51,926 nt of DNA from an uncultured Pseudomonadota bacterium. GTDB lineage: Bacteria; Myxococcota_A; UBA796; SXON01. Within the stretch, counting starts at the first letter, position 1. Each line of letters starts with the position of its first letter. The notes below the pieces were generated by a model. It saw nothing but the letters and a program-made list of their open reading frames with translations, had not been told where the DNA came from and did not search any database. Below are positions 33,894-45,565 of this stretch, piece by piece. The DNA lies in assembly GCA_903885375.1 (NCBI GenBank), contig CAISIK010000037.1:1-51926 (forward strand), in the 5' to 3' direction. The position numbers and the translations under genes are program-made.

Positions 33894-35420
33894 GTGAACG
33901 CGCTCTTCTTCATCCCCCCCGTCGAGCTCAGCCCCGCGGGCCACGCCGTCGATCGTGTGTACGGCTGCAACTACGGCTACGACTACAAGCCGCCGATCCA
34001 CTTCCTGCAGCTCGCCACGGTGGCCGCGGCTTGGCTCGGCTGGAACGTCCGCGTCGTGGACTGCCCCGCGGAAGGTCTCGATCGCGCGGGTTTCGTCGAG
34101 CTCCTCCGCAGCCAGCGGTGGGATGTGGCGGTGGCCCACAGCGTTTACCTGAGCGCCGAGGAGGACCTCCTCGGCATGCGTCTCGCCCGCGCCGAGAACC
34201 CCGGGCTTCGCGCCGTCTTCATGGGCACCGCCGCCACCTGGCGGCCGGCAGAGTTCCTCGACGACACCGACACCTTCTGCCTCCTCGGCGAGCCCGAGGA
34301 GACGCTCCGCGAGCTGGCGGGCGCCTGGTCGGGCGAGCGCACCTACGCCGACATCGATGGCCTCGCGTGGCGCACGGCCGATGGGCAGACCCACCGGGGC
34401 GCCTTCCGCCAGCTCCTCGATGTCTCGGCGCTCCCCATGCCCGACCGTCGCCTCCTGAAGGGCCGGTACCGGGCCAACCGGCTCGACGTGCACCCGATCA
34501 CCACGATGGTGGTGTCGCGCGGCTGCGGGTTCCGGTGCACCTTCTGCACGCCCAACGCCATCGATCAGATGATCGAGCTCGAGTTCAAGCGCCTGCAGCC
34601 CACCTACGTGGACCGCCCGCCGCTCCGGAAGCGCACCGTCGACCAGATCGTGGCCGAGTTCGAGAACATCGCCGCGCTTGGGTACAAGGGCGTCGAGGTG
34701 GCCGACAACATCTTCACCTGGGGCAAGCAGCGCACCCAGGAGATCTGCGACCGCATCGCCCCCCTCGGCCTCCAGTGGCTCTGCCTGGCGCGGGCGAACA
34801 TGCTGCACGATCCGGCCACCATCCAGTCCATGGCGCGCGCCGGCTGCCAGCTCGTCTACATGGGCAGCGAGAGCTTCGACGATGGCCTGCTCGACGACAT
34901 GGCCAAGGACCTGAAGGTCAAGGATGTCTACAAGGCGGTGAAGACCTGCCGGGAAAACGGCGTGCACCCCGAGGTGAGCGTGCTGATGGGCGCCTCCCAG
35001 CACGAGTCCTGGCGCACGCTCTACAACAGCTTTCGCGCGGCCCGGAGCCTCGGCACACGCTTCGTTCACTTCTCGGTGGCGCTCCCCTCCCCCAGCACCG
35101 AGCTCTACGACATCGCGCTCCGGGAAGGCTGGTTCACCCAGGGCGACTTCTTCCCGGTCGACAACCAGCGCGATGCCATCGTGAACCTGCCGAACCTGAG
35201 CGCCCGCGAGCTCAAGCTCGCGCTGAAGCTCGCCTACGTGGCCCAGTACCTGAGCCCGGAAGGGGTGATGAAGACGGCGCGGAGCGTGTCGAGCGTGGCG
35301 GACCTCAAGCACAAGGCGCGGAGCGCCACCCGCCTGTTCCGCTTCCTCAGGGAGCGGAAGGCCGTCCGCCGCGTGCCGCCCGGCCGGGTGACCGGCCTCG
35401 ATCTGCGCGGTCTGGGGTGA
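33894..35420 (+). CDS. B12-binding-domain radical SAM protein
   Basis: The 508-residue protein has an N-terminal cobalamin-binding-like domain (about residues 1-160; IHFLQLATVAAAWLGWNVRVVDCPAEG). A radical SAM core follows, whose [4Fe-4S] cluster cysteines are Cys211, Cys215 and Cys218 in CGFRCTFC. GYKGVEVADNIFTW and YMGSESFDDGLLDDM are typical of the BchE-like class. A cobalamin-binding His in DxHxxG form is not evident, so B12 dependence is uncertain. The substrate is unknown: C-methylation, ring formation and lipid modification are all known in the class. The GTG start is weakly supported by GGGTG 8 nt upstream. No maturation partners are adjacent. Confidence 0.85.
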   Translation: MNALFFIPPVELSPAGHAVDRVYGCNYGYDYKPPIHFLQLATVAAAWLGWNVRVVDCPAEGLDRAGFVELLRSQRWDVAVAHSVYLSAEEDLLGMRLARAENPGLRAVFMGTAATWRPAEFLDDTDTFCLLGEPEETLRELAGAWSGERTYADIDGLAWRTADGQTHRGAFRQLLDVSALPMPDRRLLKGRYRANRLDVHPITTMVVSRGCGFRCTFCTPNAIDQMIELEFKRLQPTYVDRPPLRKRTVDQIVAEFENIAALGYKGVEVADNIFTWGKQRTQEICDRIAPLGLQWLCLARANMLHDPATIQSMARAGCQLVYMGSESFDDGLLDDMAKDLKVKDVYKAVKTCRENGVHPEVSVLMGASQHESWRTLYNSFRAARSLGTRFVHFSVALPSPSTELYDIALREGWFTQGDFFPVDNQRDAIVNLPNLSARELKLALKLAYVAQYLSPEGVMKTARSVSSVADLKHKARSATRLFRFLRERKAVRRVPPGRVTGLDLRGLG

Positions 35421-35447
35421 TCGCCCCCGGCGGAGCCAGCGATCCAG

Positions 35448-35454
35448 TTAGGGC
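35448..35454 (+). promoter_or_regulatory. -10-like element TTAGGGC before the OmpA-like gene
   Basis: GTTAGGGC lies with TAG at -12 to -10 from the ATG at 35461. It is one of the recurring GTTAG elements; AGGG could also serve as a weak ribosome-binding site. Confidence 0.3.
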
Positions 35455-35460
35455 TTCCCC

Positions 35461-36309
35461 ATGCTGACCCTCGCCCTCCTCCTCGCGTGCGTGCCCAAGA
35501 AAGACTTCGATGCCCTGTCCGCCGATCTGGCGGCCGAACGGGCCACCCTCGCCACCGAGCGGGCCGCCTGGGCCACCACGAAATCGGGCCTCGAAGGCAG
35601 CCTCGCCGAGGAGATCGCCAAGCTCGAGGCGCTCCGCGCGGTGGAGGCCGGCCTGCGCGCCGACCTCGCCGCAAAGCAGGCCGAGCTGGCCGCGAACGAA
35701 GCCGAGTGGACCAGCGAGAAGGCCCACCTCCTCGCCGACCGCACGAAGCTCAAGGCCAGCGTGACGGAGATGGAGGGCGCGCTCGCGGAGGCGGCCGCCC
35801 GTCGGGTGAGCGCCGAGGCGCGCGTGGCCGAGTTCCGCGACCTCCTCCTCCGCTTCAAGAAGCTCATCGATGCGGGCCAGCTCAAGGTGCGCATCGTCGA
35901 AGGCCGCATGGTGGTGGAGCTCGCCACCGACGTGCTCTTCGCCTCCGGCAAGGCCGACCTCTCCGACGAGGGCCGCACCGCGATCCTCGCGGTGGGCGCG
36001 GTGCTCGCCACGCTGGGCGACCGCCAGTTCCAGGTGGGCGGCCACACCGACAACGACGCGATCAAGACCGAACGTTTCCCCTCCAACTGGGAGCTCGCGA
36101 GCGCCCGCGCGATCGTGGTCGTCCGCACGCTGACCACCGCGGGCGTCAAGCCCACGCAGGTGAGCGCGGCCTCCTTCGCGGAGACCCACCCGGTCGCCGA
36201 CAACGGCACGGCGGAGGGCAAGCGCGCCAACCGCCGCATCGAGATCTCCGTCGTGCCCGACCTCTCCGAGCTGCCCGGGTTCGACGAGCTGAAGGCCGTC
36301 GGGAAGTAG
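35461..36309 (+). CDS. OmpA-like peptidoglycan-binding lipoprotein with coiled coil
   Basis: The 282-residue protein begins MLTLALLLAC, another minimal lipoprotein leader with Cys10 as lipid site. Residues from about 15 to 135 form a long Ala/Glu/Lys-rich coiled coil. The C-terminal OmpA/MotB domain shows VLFASGKADLSDEG, QVGGHTDNDAIKT (the Asp that contacts diaminopimelate), NWELASARAIVVVRTL and GKRANRRIEISV. It would tether the outer membrane, or a surface structure, to peptidoglycan. It is convergent with the MFS gene, 12 bp apart. Confidence 0.88.
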   Translation: MLTLALLLACVPKKDFDALSADLAAERATLATERAAWATTKSGLEGSLAEEIAKLEALRAVEAGLRADLAAKQAELAANEAEWTSEKAHLLADRTKLKASVTEMEGALAEAAARRVSAEARVAEFRDLLLRFKKLIDAGQLKVRIVEGRMVVELATDVLFASGKADLSDEGRTAILAVGAVLATLGDRQFQVGGHTDNDAIKTERFPSNWELASARAIVVVRTLTTAGVKPTQVSAASFAETHPVADNGTAEGKRANRRIEISVVPDLSELPGFDELKAVGK

Positions 36310-36321
36310 GACGAGCGCCGC

Positions 36322-37479
36322 CTACGCCGCGCGTGCGCCGGTGCCGCGGGCATCCACCCACACGAGCCAGCCCGCCGCGAGCGAGGCCAACACGCTCACC
36401 ACCGTGAGCATCCCGAAAATGCCGGAGGAGCCGAGCTCCGCGCGCGCCCATCCGGCGAGGCCCGCCCCCACGAGCGCGCCCACGCCGTAGGTGCCGGCCG
36501 CCCAGAGGCTCTGCGCCGAGGCGGCGATCTCCGGGCGGGCGCCGCGGCTCATGCGCTGCACGCCGGCCAGCCAGAAGGCGCCGAAGCCGACGCCGTGGAG
36601 GATCTGCGTGCCCACCAGCAGGGTGGGGTCGGTCAGAACCGCCATGAGCACCCAGCGCGGCACGCTGGAGAGGGTGGCGAGGAGCAGGCAGCGGGCGGGG
36701 CCCAACCGTTCGAGCAGCGGCCGCCCCCAAGCCATCAGCAGCACCTCGCAGCCCACGCCGAGGGCCACCGACAGGCCCACCACCCGCGGCGGGAGCCCGA
36801 GGGCCTCGATGTGCACGGAGTAGAACGTGTCGTACACCGACATGCTCAAGGCCTGCAGGCCGCCGGCGAGGAGGAGCGGCGCAAAGAAGGGCTCGCGCAC
36901 GAGCTCGCGGAGCGCCGGCATGACCGGCGCGATGCCCCCCTCCCCCCGCCACGGGAAGGCGAAGGACATGCCGAAGCCCGCGACGAGCGACACGTCCGCC
37001 AGCAGGTGGGGCGGCACGCCGAAGCCCGGCAGCTCGGCGGCGAGGAAGACGCCCACCAGGAAACCGATACTCCCCCAGAGCCGAATGCGCCCGTACTCGG
37101 TGGCCGGACGGCCCCGGGCGCGGAGATCGTCGAGCACGAACGCGTCGAGGACGCTGCCGATCGGGGCGCGGGTGGCCGAGAAGACGAAGAGGGCCACGGC
37201 GAGGGCGGGCACGGACTCCATCCGGGAGAGCGCGATCCCCGCCGCCGCCGAGAGGCCCGTCGACACCCGGAGCACGGCCCCACCGAGGCGGTAGCGATCA
37301 GCGACGGCCGCCCAGAGCGGGGCGGCGAGCAGCCGGCCGGCAGGCAGGAGCGCGAGGAGCGCCCCCACCGTCCACCCGTCGATCCCGGCCGCCTCCAGGC
37401 GCCCGCCCAACAGCGGCAGCAGCCCCGCAATCGATGCGAGCTGCACAAAATAGAAGATGCGGAAATGGAGGCGCGACAG
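36322..37479 (-). CDS. MFS transporter (MFS_1-like/HcaT-type), probable CTG start
   Basis: The protein has about 12 membrane segments and Arg/Gly-rich loops of MFS type (AAVADRYRLGGAVLR, EYGRIRLWGSIGFLVG). The latter phrase is typical of the MFS_1-like/3-phenylpropionate-permease family. The first standard start, GTG at 37446, cuts into the first membrane helix. Eleven codons upstream, CTG at 37479 restores the family-like N terminus SRLHFRIFYFVQLASIAGLL. It lies 12 nt after the T of a GTTAGGCG -10-like element. An in-frame TAG bounds the extension. The substrate is unknown. Confidence 0.8.
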   Translation of the reverse strand: MSRLHFRIFYFVQLASIAGLLPLLGGRLEAAGIDGWTVGALLALLPAGRLLAAPLWAAVADRYRLGGAVLRVSTGLSAAAGIALSRMESVPALAVALFVFSATRAPIGSVLDAFVLDDLRARGRPATEYGRIRLWGSIGFLVGVFLAAELPGFGVPPHLLADVSLVAGFGMSFAFPWRGEGGIAPVMPALRELVREPFFAPLLLAGGLQALSMSVYDTFYSVHIEALGLPPRVVGLSVALGVGCEVLLMAWGRPLLERLGPARCLLLATLSSVPRWVLMAVLTDPTLLVGTQILHGVGFGAFWLAGVQRMSRGARPEIAASAQSLWAAGTYGVGALVGAGLAGWARAELGSSGIFGMLTVVSVLASLAAGWLVWVDARGTGARAA

Positions 37480-37485
37480 GCCGCG

Positions 37486-37493
37486 CGCCTAAC
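37486..37493 (-). promoter_or_regulatory. -10-like element GTTAGGCG for the MFS gene
   Basis: On the minus strand TAGGCG occupies -12 to -7 relative to the proposed CTG at 37479. It has the same spacing as the other GTTAG elements. Confidence 0.3.
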
Positions 37494-37530
37494 CGGAAAC
37501 CGTGTGCGGGCCGATCCAGACGGAACCGGG

Positions 37531-37536
37531 TAGCAT
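37531..37536 (+). promoter_or_regulatory. -10-like element TAGCAT before the MopE/lectin gene
   Basis: It is the same hexamer as the one before the other MopE-type gene. Here it is 29 nt from the ATG, leaving a leader of about 17 nt. Confidence 0.3.
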
Positions 37537-37559
37537 GTTCGGGTCCCCCGGTATGCCCC

Positions 37560-40835
<3,276 letters not shown>

Positions 40836-40872
40836 CGGGACGGGTTAGCTCAGCCCCCCCTCGGAGCCTCCC

Positions 40873-42444
40873 ATGGTGCGATTGAAGTCCTACGTTGCGG
40901 GCGGCTGGCATGCCGGCACCGGCAAGCCCGCCGTGCTCGTGAACCCCGCCACCGAAGCGCCGGTCGCGGAGGCCAACGCCGAGGGGATCGATCACGAAGC
41001 CGTGCTCGCCCACGCCCGCCTGGCGGGCGCCGAGCTCCGGCGGATGACGTGGGCCCAGCGCGCCGCCGCCATCAAGGCCGTGGCCAAGCTCTTCCACACC
41101 CACCGCGAGGAGCTGCTCGACATCGCGCAGGTCAACGGCGGCAACACCCGCGGCGATGCGAAGTTCGACGTGGATGGCGCCATCGGCACGCTGTCGGCCT
41201 ACGCCGCCACCGGCGAAGCCCTCGACGCCCGCCTGGGGGACCGCAACTTCCTCCTCGATGGCGACATGGCGCAGCTCACGCGCGCCCCCCGCTTCGGCGG
41301 CCAGCACGTGCTCACCACGCGGCGCGGCGTGGCGGTGCACATCAACGCCTTCAACTTCCCCGCGTGGGGCACCTTCGAGAAGGCCGCCGTGGCCTGGCTC
41401 GCCGGGGCTCCGGTGGTGAGCAAGCCCGCCACCGCCACCGCCCACGTCACCTTCCGGATGACCGAGCTCCTCGTGGAGTCGGGCCTGCTCCCGGTCGGCG
41501 CCTTCCAGCTCGTCTGCGGCTCCACCGGCAACCTTCTCTCGCTGCTCGGCGCGCAGGACTCGCTGGCGTTCACGGGGAGCAACGCCACCGGCGCCATGCT
41601 GCGCCAGACGCCCGGGTTCGCCGAGCGCGGCGTGCGCGTGAACGTCGAGGCCGACTCGCTCAACGCCGCGGTGCTCGCCGCCGATGTGGAGCCCGGGTCG
41701 GAGGTGTGGAGCACCGCGGTGCGCCACGTGGCCACCGACATGACGCAGAAGGCCGGCCAGAAGTGCACCGCCATCCGCCGCGTGATGGTGCCCGAGGCGC
41801 TGTGCGATGCGTTCATCGATTCGCTCCGCGAGCAGCTCGCCGGCACCAAGGTGGGCAACCCACTGGTGGATGGCGTCACCATGGGCCCGGTCAGCACCGC
41901 CGCCCAGCTCCGCGACGTGCTCGCAGGCATTCGCCGCCTCGCCGAGGAGGGCCAGATCGTGCACGGCAGCGCCGATCGCGTGGATGGGGAAGGCTCCGAG
42001 GCGGGCAAGGGCTACTTCGTGACGCCCACGGTGGTCCGCATGAAACATGCAGGGGCCGGCGTGGTTCACGATCACGAGGTCTTCGGGCCCGTGTCGGCCA
42101 TCCTCCCCTACGACGGTTCGGCGCTCGCCGCCGGCGAGGCCGTCGGGCGTGGCTGCGGCAGCCTGATGACCACGGTCTACAGCGATGATCGCGCCTGGTT
42201 GGGCACCATGCTCGAAGAGGCGCCCCCCTGGCTCGGTCGCATGATGCTGGTCTCCTCGAAGGTGGCCGACCAGGTCACCGCGCCGGGCATGGTGCTGCCG
42301 CAGAGCATCCACGGTGGCCCCGGTCGAGCGGGCGGCGGCGAGGAGCTCGGCGGCGAGCGCGGACTCGCGTTCTACATGCAGCGCACCGCCCTGCAGGGCG
42401 ATCGGGTCATCCTCGGAAAGCTGCTCGGCATCGAGGTCAAGTAG
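40873..42444 (+). CDS. PaaZ/BoxD-type aldehyde dehydrogenase
   Basis: The 523-residue NAD(P)-dependent dehydrogenase matches the aldehyde dehydrogenase half of PaaZ and the stand-alone BoxD. It has FINAFNFP-like VHINAFNFPAWGTFEKAA, SKPATATA, AFTGSNATG, Glu259 in NVEADSLNAA, Cys298 in GQKCTAIRR, and the C-terminal HGGPGRAGGGEELGG that is special to this subgroup. PaaZ oxidises a ring-opened CoA semialdehyde in phenylacetate breakdown, and BoxD acts in benzoyl-CoA epoxidation. No other gene of either pathway is present. A TTAGCT element lies 28 nt upstream. Confidence 0.88.
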   Translation: MVRLKSYVAGGWHAGTGKPAVLVNPATEAPVAEANAEGIDHEAVLAHARLAGAELRRMTWAQRAAAIKAVAKLFHTHREELLDIAQVNGGNTRGDAKFDVDGAIGTLSAYAATGEALDARLGDRNFLLDGDMAQLTRAPRFGGQHVLTTRRGVAVHINAFNFPAWGTFEKAAVAWLAGAPVVSKPATATAHVTFRMTELLVESGLLPVGAFQLVCGSTGNLLSLLGAQDSLAFTGSNATGAMLRQTPGFAERGVRVNVEADSLNAAVLAADVEPGSEVWSTAVRHVATDMTQKAGQKCTAIRRVMVPEALCDAFIDSLREQLAGTKVGNPLVDGVTMGPVSTAAQLRDVLAGIRRLAEEGQIVHGSADRVDGEGSEAGKGYFVTPTVVRMKHAGAGVVHDHEVFGPVSAILPYDGSALAAGEAVGRGCGSLMTTVYSDDRAWLGTMLEEAPPWLGRMMLVSSKVADQVTAPGMVLPQSIHGGPGRAGGGEELGGERGLAFYMQRTALQGDRVILGKLLGIEVK

Positions 42445-42446
42445 CC

Positions 42447-42500
42447 CTTACGCCACGATCGCTCGGCGGGCGCCACAAATTGTCCGCCCGCCGGCGTAAG
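42447..42500. terminator. Nested inverted repeats after the aldehyde dehydrogenase gene
   Basis: The outer arms CTTACGCC (42447-42454) and GGCGTAAG (42493-42500) are perfect complements. So are the inner arms GGCGGGCG (42465-42472) and CGCCCGCC (42485-42492). A 10-nt bulge sits on the left side only, and the loop contains ACAAATTG. No T run follows, so it may be a factor-dependent terminator or an RNA element for the next gene. Confidence 0.5.
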
Positions 42501-42519
42501 AGGAACCTGCGCCGCACCG

Positions 42520-42525
42520 TACTGT
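42520..42525 (+). promoter_or_regulatory. -10-like element TACTGT before the macroglobulin gene
   Basis: It matches TANNNT 25 nt before the ATG at 42545. No -35 box is recognised. Confidence 0.2.
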
Positions 42526-42544
42526 CGGTGCGCGCGGTGACCCG

Positions 42545-45500
42545 ATGAAAGGTTCGTGGAAAAAGTGGCTCGTGGGACTGGGCCTCCTCGGGGGGGTTCC
42601 CATCCTGGCCTGCGTGGGCTTCGCCGGCCCCTGCTGGACGGCCTGGGCGCGTGATGGCGTGCTCGTGGCGAGCTGCCCCGCCGGCGTGTTGCCGAAGGTG
42701 TCCGTCGAGGGCCACGGGCTCGGTCGCGGGGTGCGCGGCACCGTCACGGTCGGCGCCGAGGGGCAGCTGTACGACGAGCAGCTCTCCCCCACGGGCGTGG
42801 CGGCGTTGCGTCGGTTTACGCCCGCGCTCTTCCTCGTGGCGCCCGACGGCAAGGAGACCCCGCTCGATCCGGTCTCCGACCTCTGGTCGCCGGACTGGCG
42901 CCAGGTGATGCAAGGCCAGCAGGAGGCCATGATCGTGCTTCCTGCCGAGCTGCCCGATGGCGACTACGTGCTGCGCGCGCGGGTCGACGTGCCCGGGAAG
43001 GTGGTCGTGATCGATGCGCCCCTTCCCCTCTACCGGCCGGCGCTCGAACACGTGCTCACCGACTCGCCGCTGTACCGACCCGGCCAGGTCGTGCGATCGC
43101 GGGCCGTCCTGCTTGAATCCGGCTCGCTCGCGCCCACCTCGGAGCGTCCCGGTCGCTGGCAGGTCTTCGACCCCTCCGGCGAGATGGTCTTCGAGGAGAA
43201 GGGTCGTACCTCCGCGATGGGCATGACGGACTTCAGCTTCCCGCTGGCCGACGATGCCGATGTGGGCATCTGGACGATCGGGTTCGCCTCCGGCGAGGTC
43301 GTCACGAGGCGGTCCTTCGAGGTCAAGCCCTTCCGCCTCCCCCGGCTCACGGTGTCCCTCTCGGGCGAGGAGACCTGGTGGGAGAAGGGCGGCCGGCCGC
43401 GCCTCCGCGGCAAGGCCGTGTACACGAGCGGCGCCCCGGTGCAGAACGCCATCGTGCGCGTGTCCGTTTCGCCCGGTGGAGAGTGGCCCCCGCCGAGCGC
43501 CTGGCTGGAGGAGCAGGAGCTCCGCACCGACGCCAGCGGCACCTTCACCGTGGGGTTCCCCGCCGTGCCGGAGGACCTCGTGGGCCAGGCCACCCTCTCG
43601 GTGAGCGCCGCTGTCACCGAGGAGGCGGGCGAAACAGCCTGGGGCACCGCGAACGTGCTGCTCGCCGAGGAGCCCCTCATCGCAGAGGCCGTCACCGAGT
43701 TCGGCTCGGGCCTCGCCGCCGACACCAACAACCGCCTGTACCTGCGCGTGACCCGGCCCGATGGCAGCGTGCTCGGCGACGCCCGCATCAAGGTGCGCCG
43801 GAGCTGGGATGAGCGCGACCCCGGGCTCGACGCGCAGACCGACGCCGACGGCGTCGCGCGCGTGCAGCTCGATCCCGGCCAGCCCATCACCGTGGTGGAG
43901 CCGGCCCTCCCGATCCGCCCGCCGGCCCCGCAGCCCGCCGTCACGCTCTCCCGCACCTGGACGGGCGGCGACGCCGAGCCGCTCGACGATCTGGTCGACG
44001 CCGCGCTGCAGGACTCCCTGCGGGCAGGCTGGGCGCCCTGTGCCGCCCTCGGCGACCGTTCGGGCAACGTGCAGCTTCGGGTGGACCGCACGGGCGTGAC
44101 CCACCTCTGGGCGCCCGACATCGCGGCGCCGGCTCGGGCCTGCCTCCTGCGGCAGGGGGCCGGCGTGGCCTTCAAGGGCAGCGAGGCCCGCTTCGTGAGC
44201 TACGGCGTGACCCTCACCGACCCGGGTGGGCCGCGCCTCACCGCCGACGCCCGCTTCATCGAGGGCAGCCACCCCGACGTGGTCGACGGGATCTCGGCCG
44301 CAGTGAGCGAGCAGCGGGCGTGTGCGTCCGCCACCGAGGAGGGCTCGCTGCCCGCGGCCTGGGTGTGGGAAACGCCGCGGGGGGAGCGCACGGTGCGCTT
44401 CACGCCGGTGGAATCGCGCGGCAACCACGCGCTCGTTTCGGTGGCGGCCTGCCTGCGGGCGCGCCTGCCCGTCGTGAAGCTCGAAACCCCCGCCGACACC
44501 GATCTCAGCGGGCTCCTCTACGTGTCGTCGAGCGCGGGCCGCGAGGCCATCGAGGCCCGCACCTCGCCGGCGAGCTGGCCGGGCTTCAGCCTGCTCGTCT
44601 CCGCCGAGGGCATCGGCGAAACCACCCTCCGCATGCCCGTGGGCGAGGTGCCGCCGCTCCGCTTGCGGCTCTCGGAGGTGGTGGTCGACCCCGGCGCGGA
44701 GGTGCAGATCACCGCGCTCCGAGGGCCCACCTACACCGGCACGCTGCCCGACAAGCTCAGCCTCGTGCAGGGCGACCGGGTGCTCCAGCGGGTGGACCTC
44801 GACGCGAAGAACCGGACGGGCACCTTCACCGTGCCGGCGGACGCCTCGGGTTTTGCGCAGGTGGACTGGGACGGCGCGCGCGCGGTGCTCTACATCCGCC
44901 CGCCGAGCGACCTGCAGCTCGATCTGGCGGCAGGCAGCGAGTGGACGCCCGGCTCCGACGCGAGCCTCACCCTCACCACGCGGGACCGTCGCGGCCCCGT
45001 GTCGGCAGCGGTGTCGCTGGTGGGCGTGGATGCGACCATGGCCACGCTCGCCCCGCTGCCCGGCACCGACGACTGGGCCGAGACCACCGTGCTCGCCAGC
45101 TCCGACGCGCCCGCGTTCGGCGTGCTCGATGCCCGCGCGCTGCAGACCGGCGGCGTGCGAGGCGCCAACGCCGCCCAGGCCGCCGTTCTGCGCGTGAGCC
45201 AGCTGCCGCCCGCCAAGCCCGGCGCCGATAGCGTGTCGGTGCTTTCCGCCACCGAGCCCGACCTCGAATCGCCGCTCTCCGAGAGCTTCTACCCGCTCTA
45301 CCGCGAGGCGCGGAAGGCGGTGCGCAAGTGGGAGGCCTCGGCCGCGGAGTCCGACGTGATGACCGCAGAGCGCATGGCCGCGATGTGGGAGAGCACCCTC
45401 GCCGCCCACCCGGCCACCGACCCCTTCGGTCGCTCCCTGCACCTCTCCATCCTGCCCGCGGACCTCCGCGCGCTCACCAACCCGCGGGTGATGGTGGCCG

Positions 45501-45565
45501 ATGCCCGGCACCTGCCCGAAGACGTCGAAAACTGGGACCTGTTCGTCCTGACGGAGGCACGATGA
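42545..45565 (+). CDS. Alpha-2-macroglobulin-like protein, N-terminal half
   Basis: The 1006-residue protein starts with an uncleaved-looking signal anchor (KKWLVGLGLLGGVPILACVGF). Macroglobulin-type beta-sandwich domains follow. The MG2 hallmark is PLYRPGQVVRSRAVLLE. RPDGSVLGDARIKVRRSW and later VSAAVSLVGVDATM also fit MG/bait-domain phrases of bacterial macroglobulins. The protein ends where the A2M family domain would normally begin, and that part is encoded by the next gene. The stop overlaps the next ATG (ATGA), so both halves should be made together. Bacterial macroglobulins trap or sense foreign proteases in the periplasm. A linker near 780-820 could be a bait-like region, but this is not certain. 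Confidence 0.82.
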   Translation: MKGSWKKWLVGLGLLGGVPILACVGFAGPCWTAWARDGVLVASCPAGVLPKVSVEGHGLGRGVRGTVTVGAEGQLYDEQLSPTGVAALRRFTPALFLVAPDGKETPLDPVSDLWSPDWRQVMQGQQEAMIVLPAELPDGDYVLRARVDVPGKVVVIDAPLPLYRPALEHVLTDSPLYRPGQVVRSRAVLLESGSLAPTSERPGRWQVFDPSGEMVFEEKGRTSAMGMTDFSFPLADDADVGIWTIGFASGEVVTRRSFEVKPFRLPRLTVSLSGEETWWEKGGRPRLRGKAVYTSGAPVQNAIVRVSVSPGGEWPPPSAWLEEQELRTDASGTFTVGFPAVPEDLVGQATLSVSAAVTEEAGETAWGTANVLLAEEPLIAEAVTEFGSGLAADTNNRLYLRVTRPDGSVLGDARIKVRRSWDERDPGLDAQTDADGVARVQLDPGQPITVVEPALPIRPPAPQPAVTLSRTWTGGDAEPLDDLVDAALQDSLRAGWAPCAALGDRSGNVQLRVDRTGVTHLWAPDIAAPARACLLRQGAGVAFKGSEARFVSYGVTLTDPGGPRLTADARFIEGSHPDVVDGISAAVSEQRACASATEEGSLPAAWVWETPRGERTVRFTPVESRGNHALVSVAACLRARLPVVKLETPADTDLSGLLYVSSSAGREAIEARTSPASWPGFSLLVSAEGIGETTLRMPVGEVPPLRLRLSEVVVDPGAEVQITALRGPTYTGTLPDKLSLVQGDRVLQRVDLDAKNRTGTFTVPADASGFAQVDWDGARAVLYIRPPSDLQLDLAAGSEWTPGSDASLTLTTRDRRGPVSAAVSLVGVDATMATLAPLPGTDDWAETTVLASSDAPAFGVLDARALQTGGVRGANAAQAAVLRVSQLPPAKPGADSVSVLSATEPDLESPLSESFYPLYREARKAVRKWEASAAESDVMTAERMAAMWESTLAAHPATDPFGRSLHLSILPADLRALTNPRVMVADARHLPEDVENWDLFVLTEAR

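Noticed and set aside
33354..35312. Long N-terminal extension of surE
   Set aside because: The extension is antisense to the radical SAM and HEAT genes; SurE begins at its metal-binding motif right after GTG 33353.
36300..36325. GTAGG/CCTAC inverted repeat between OmpA-like and MFS genes
   Set aside because: Only 5 bp pair and there is no T run, so it is too weak to call a terminator.
42437..45511. 1024-codon minus-strand frame opposite the macroglobulin gene
   Set aside because: It lacks any domain and is rich in His, Gly, Arg and Ala, as expected for antisense of GC-rich coding DNA. The plus strand has clear macroglobulin motifs.
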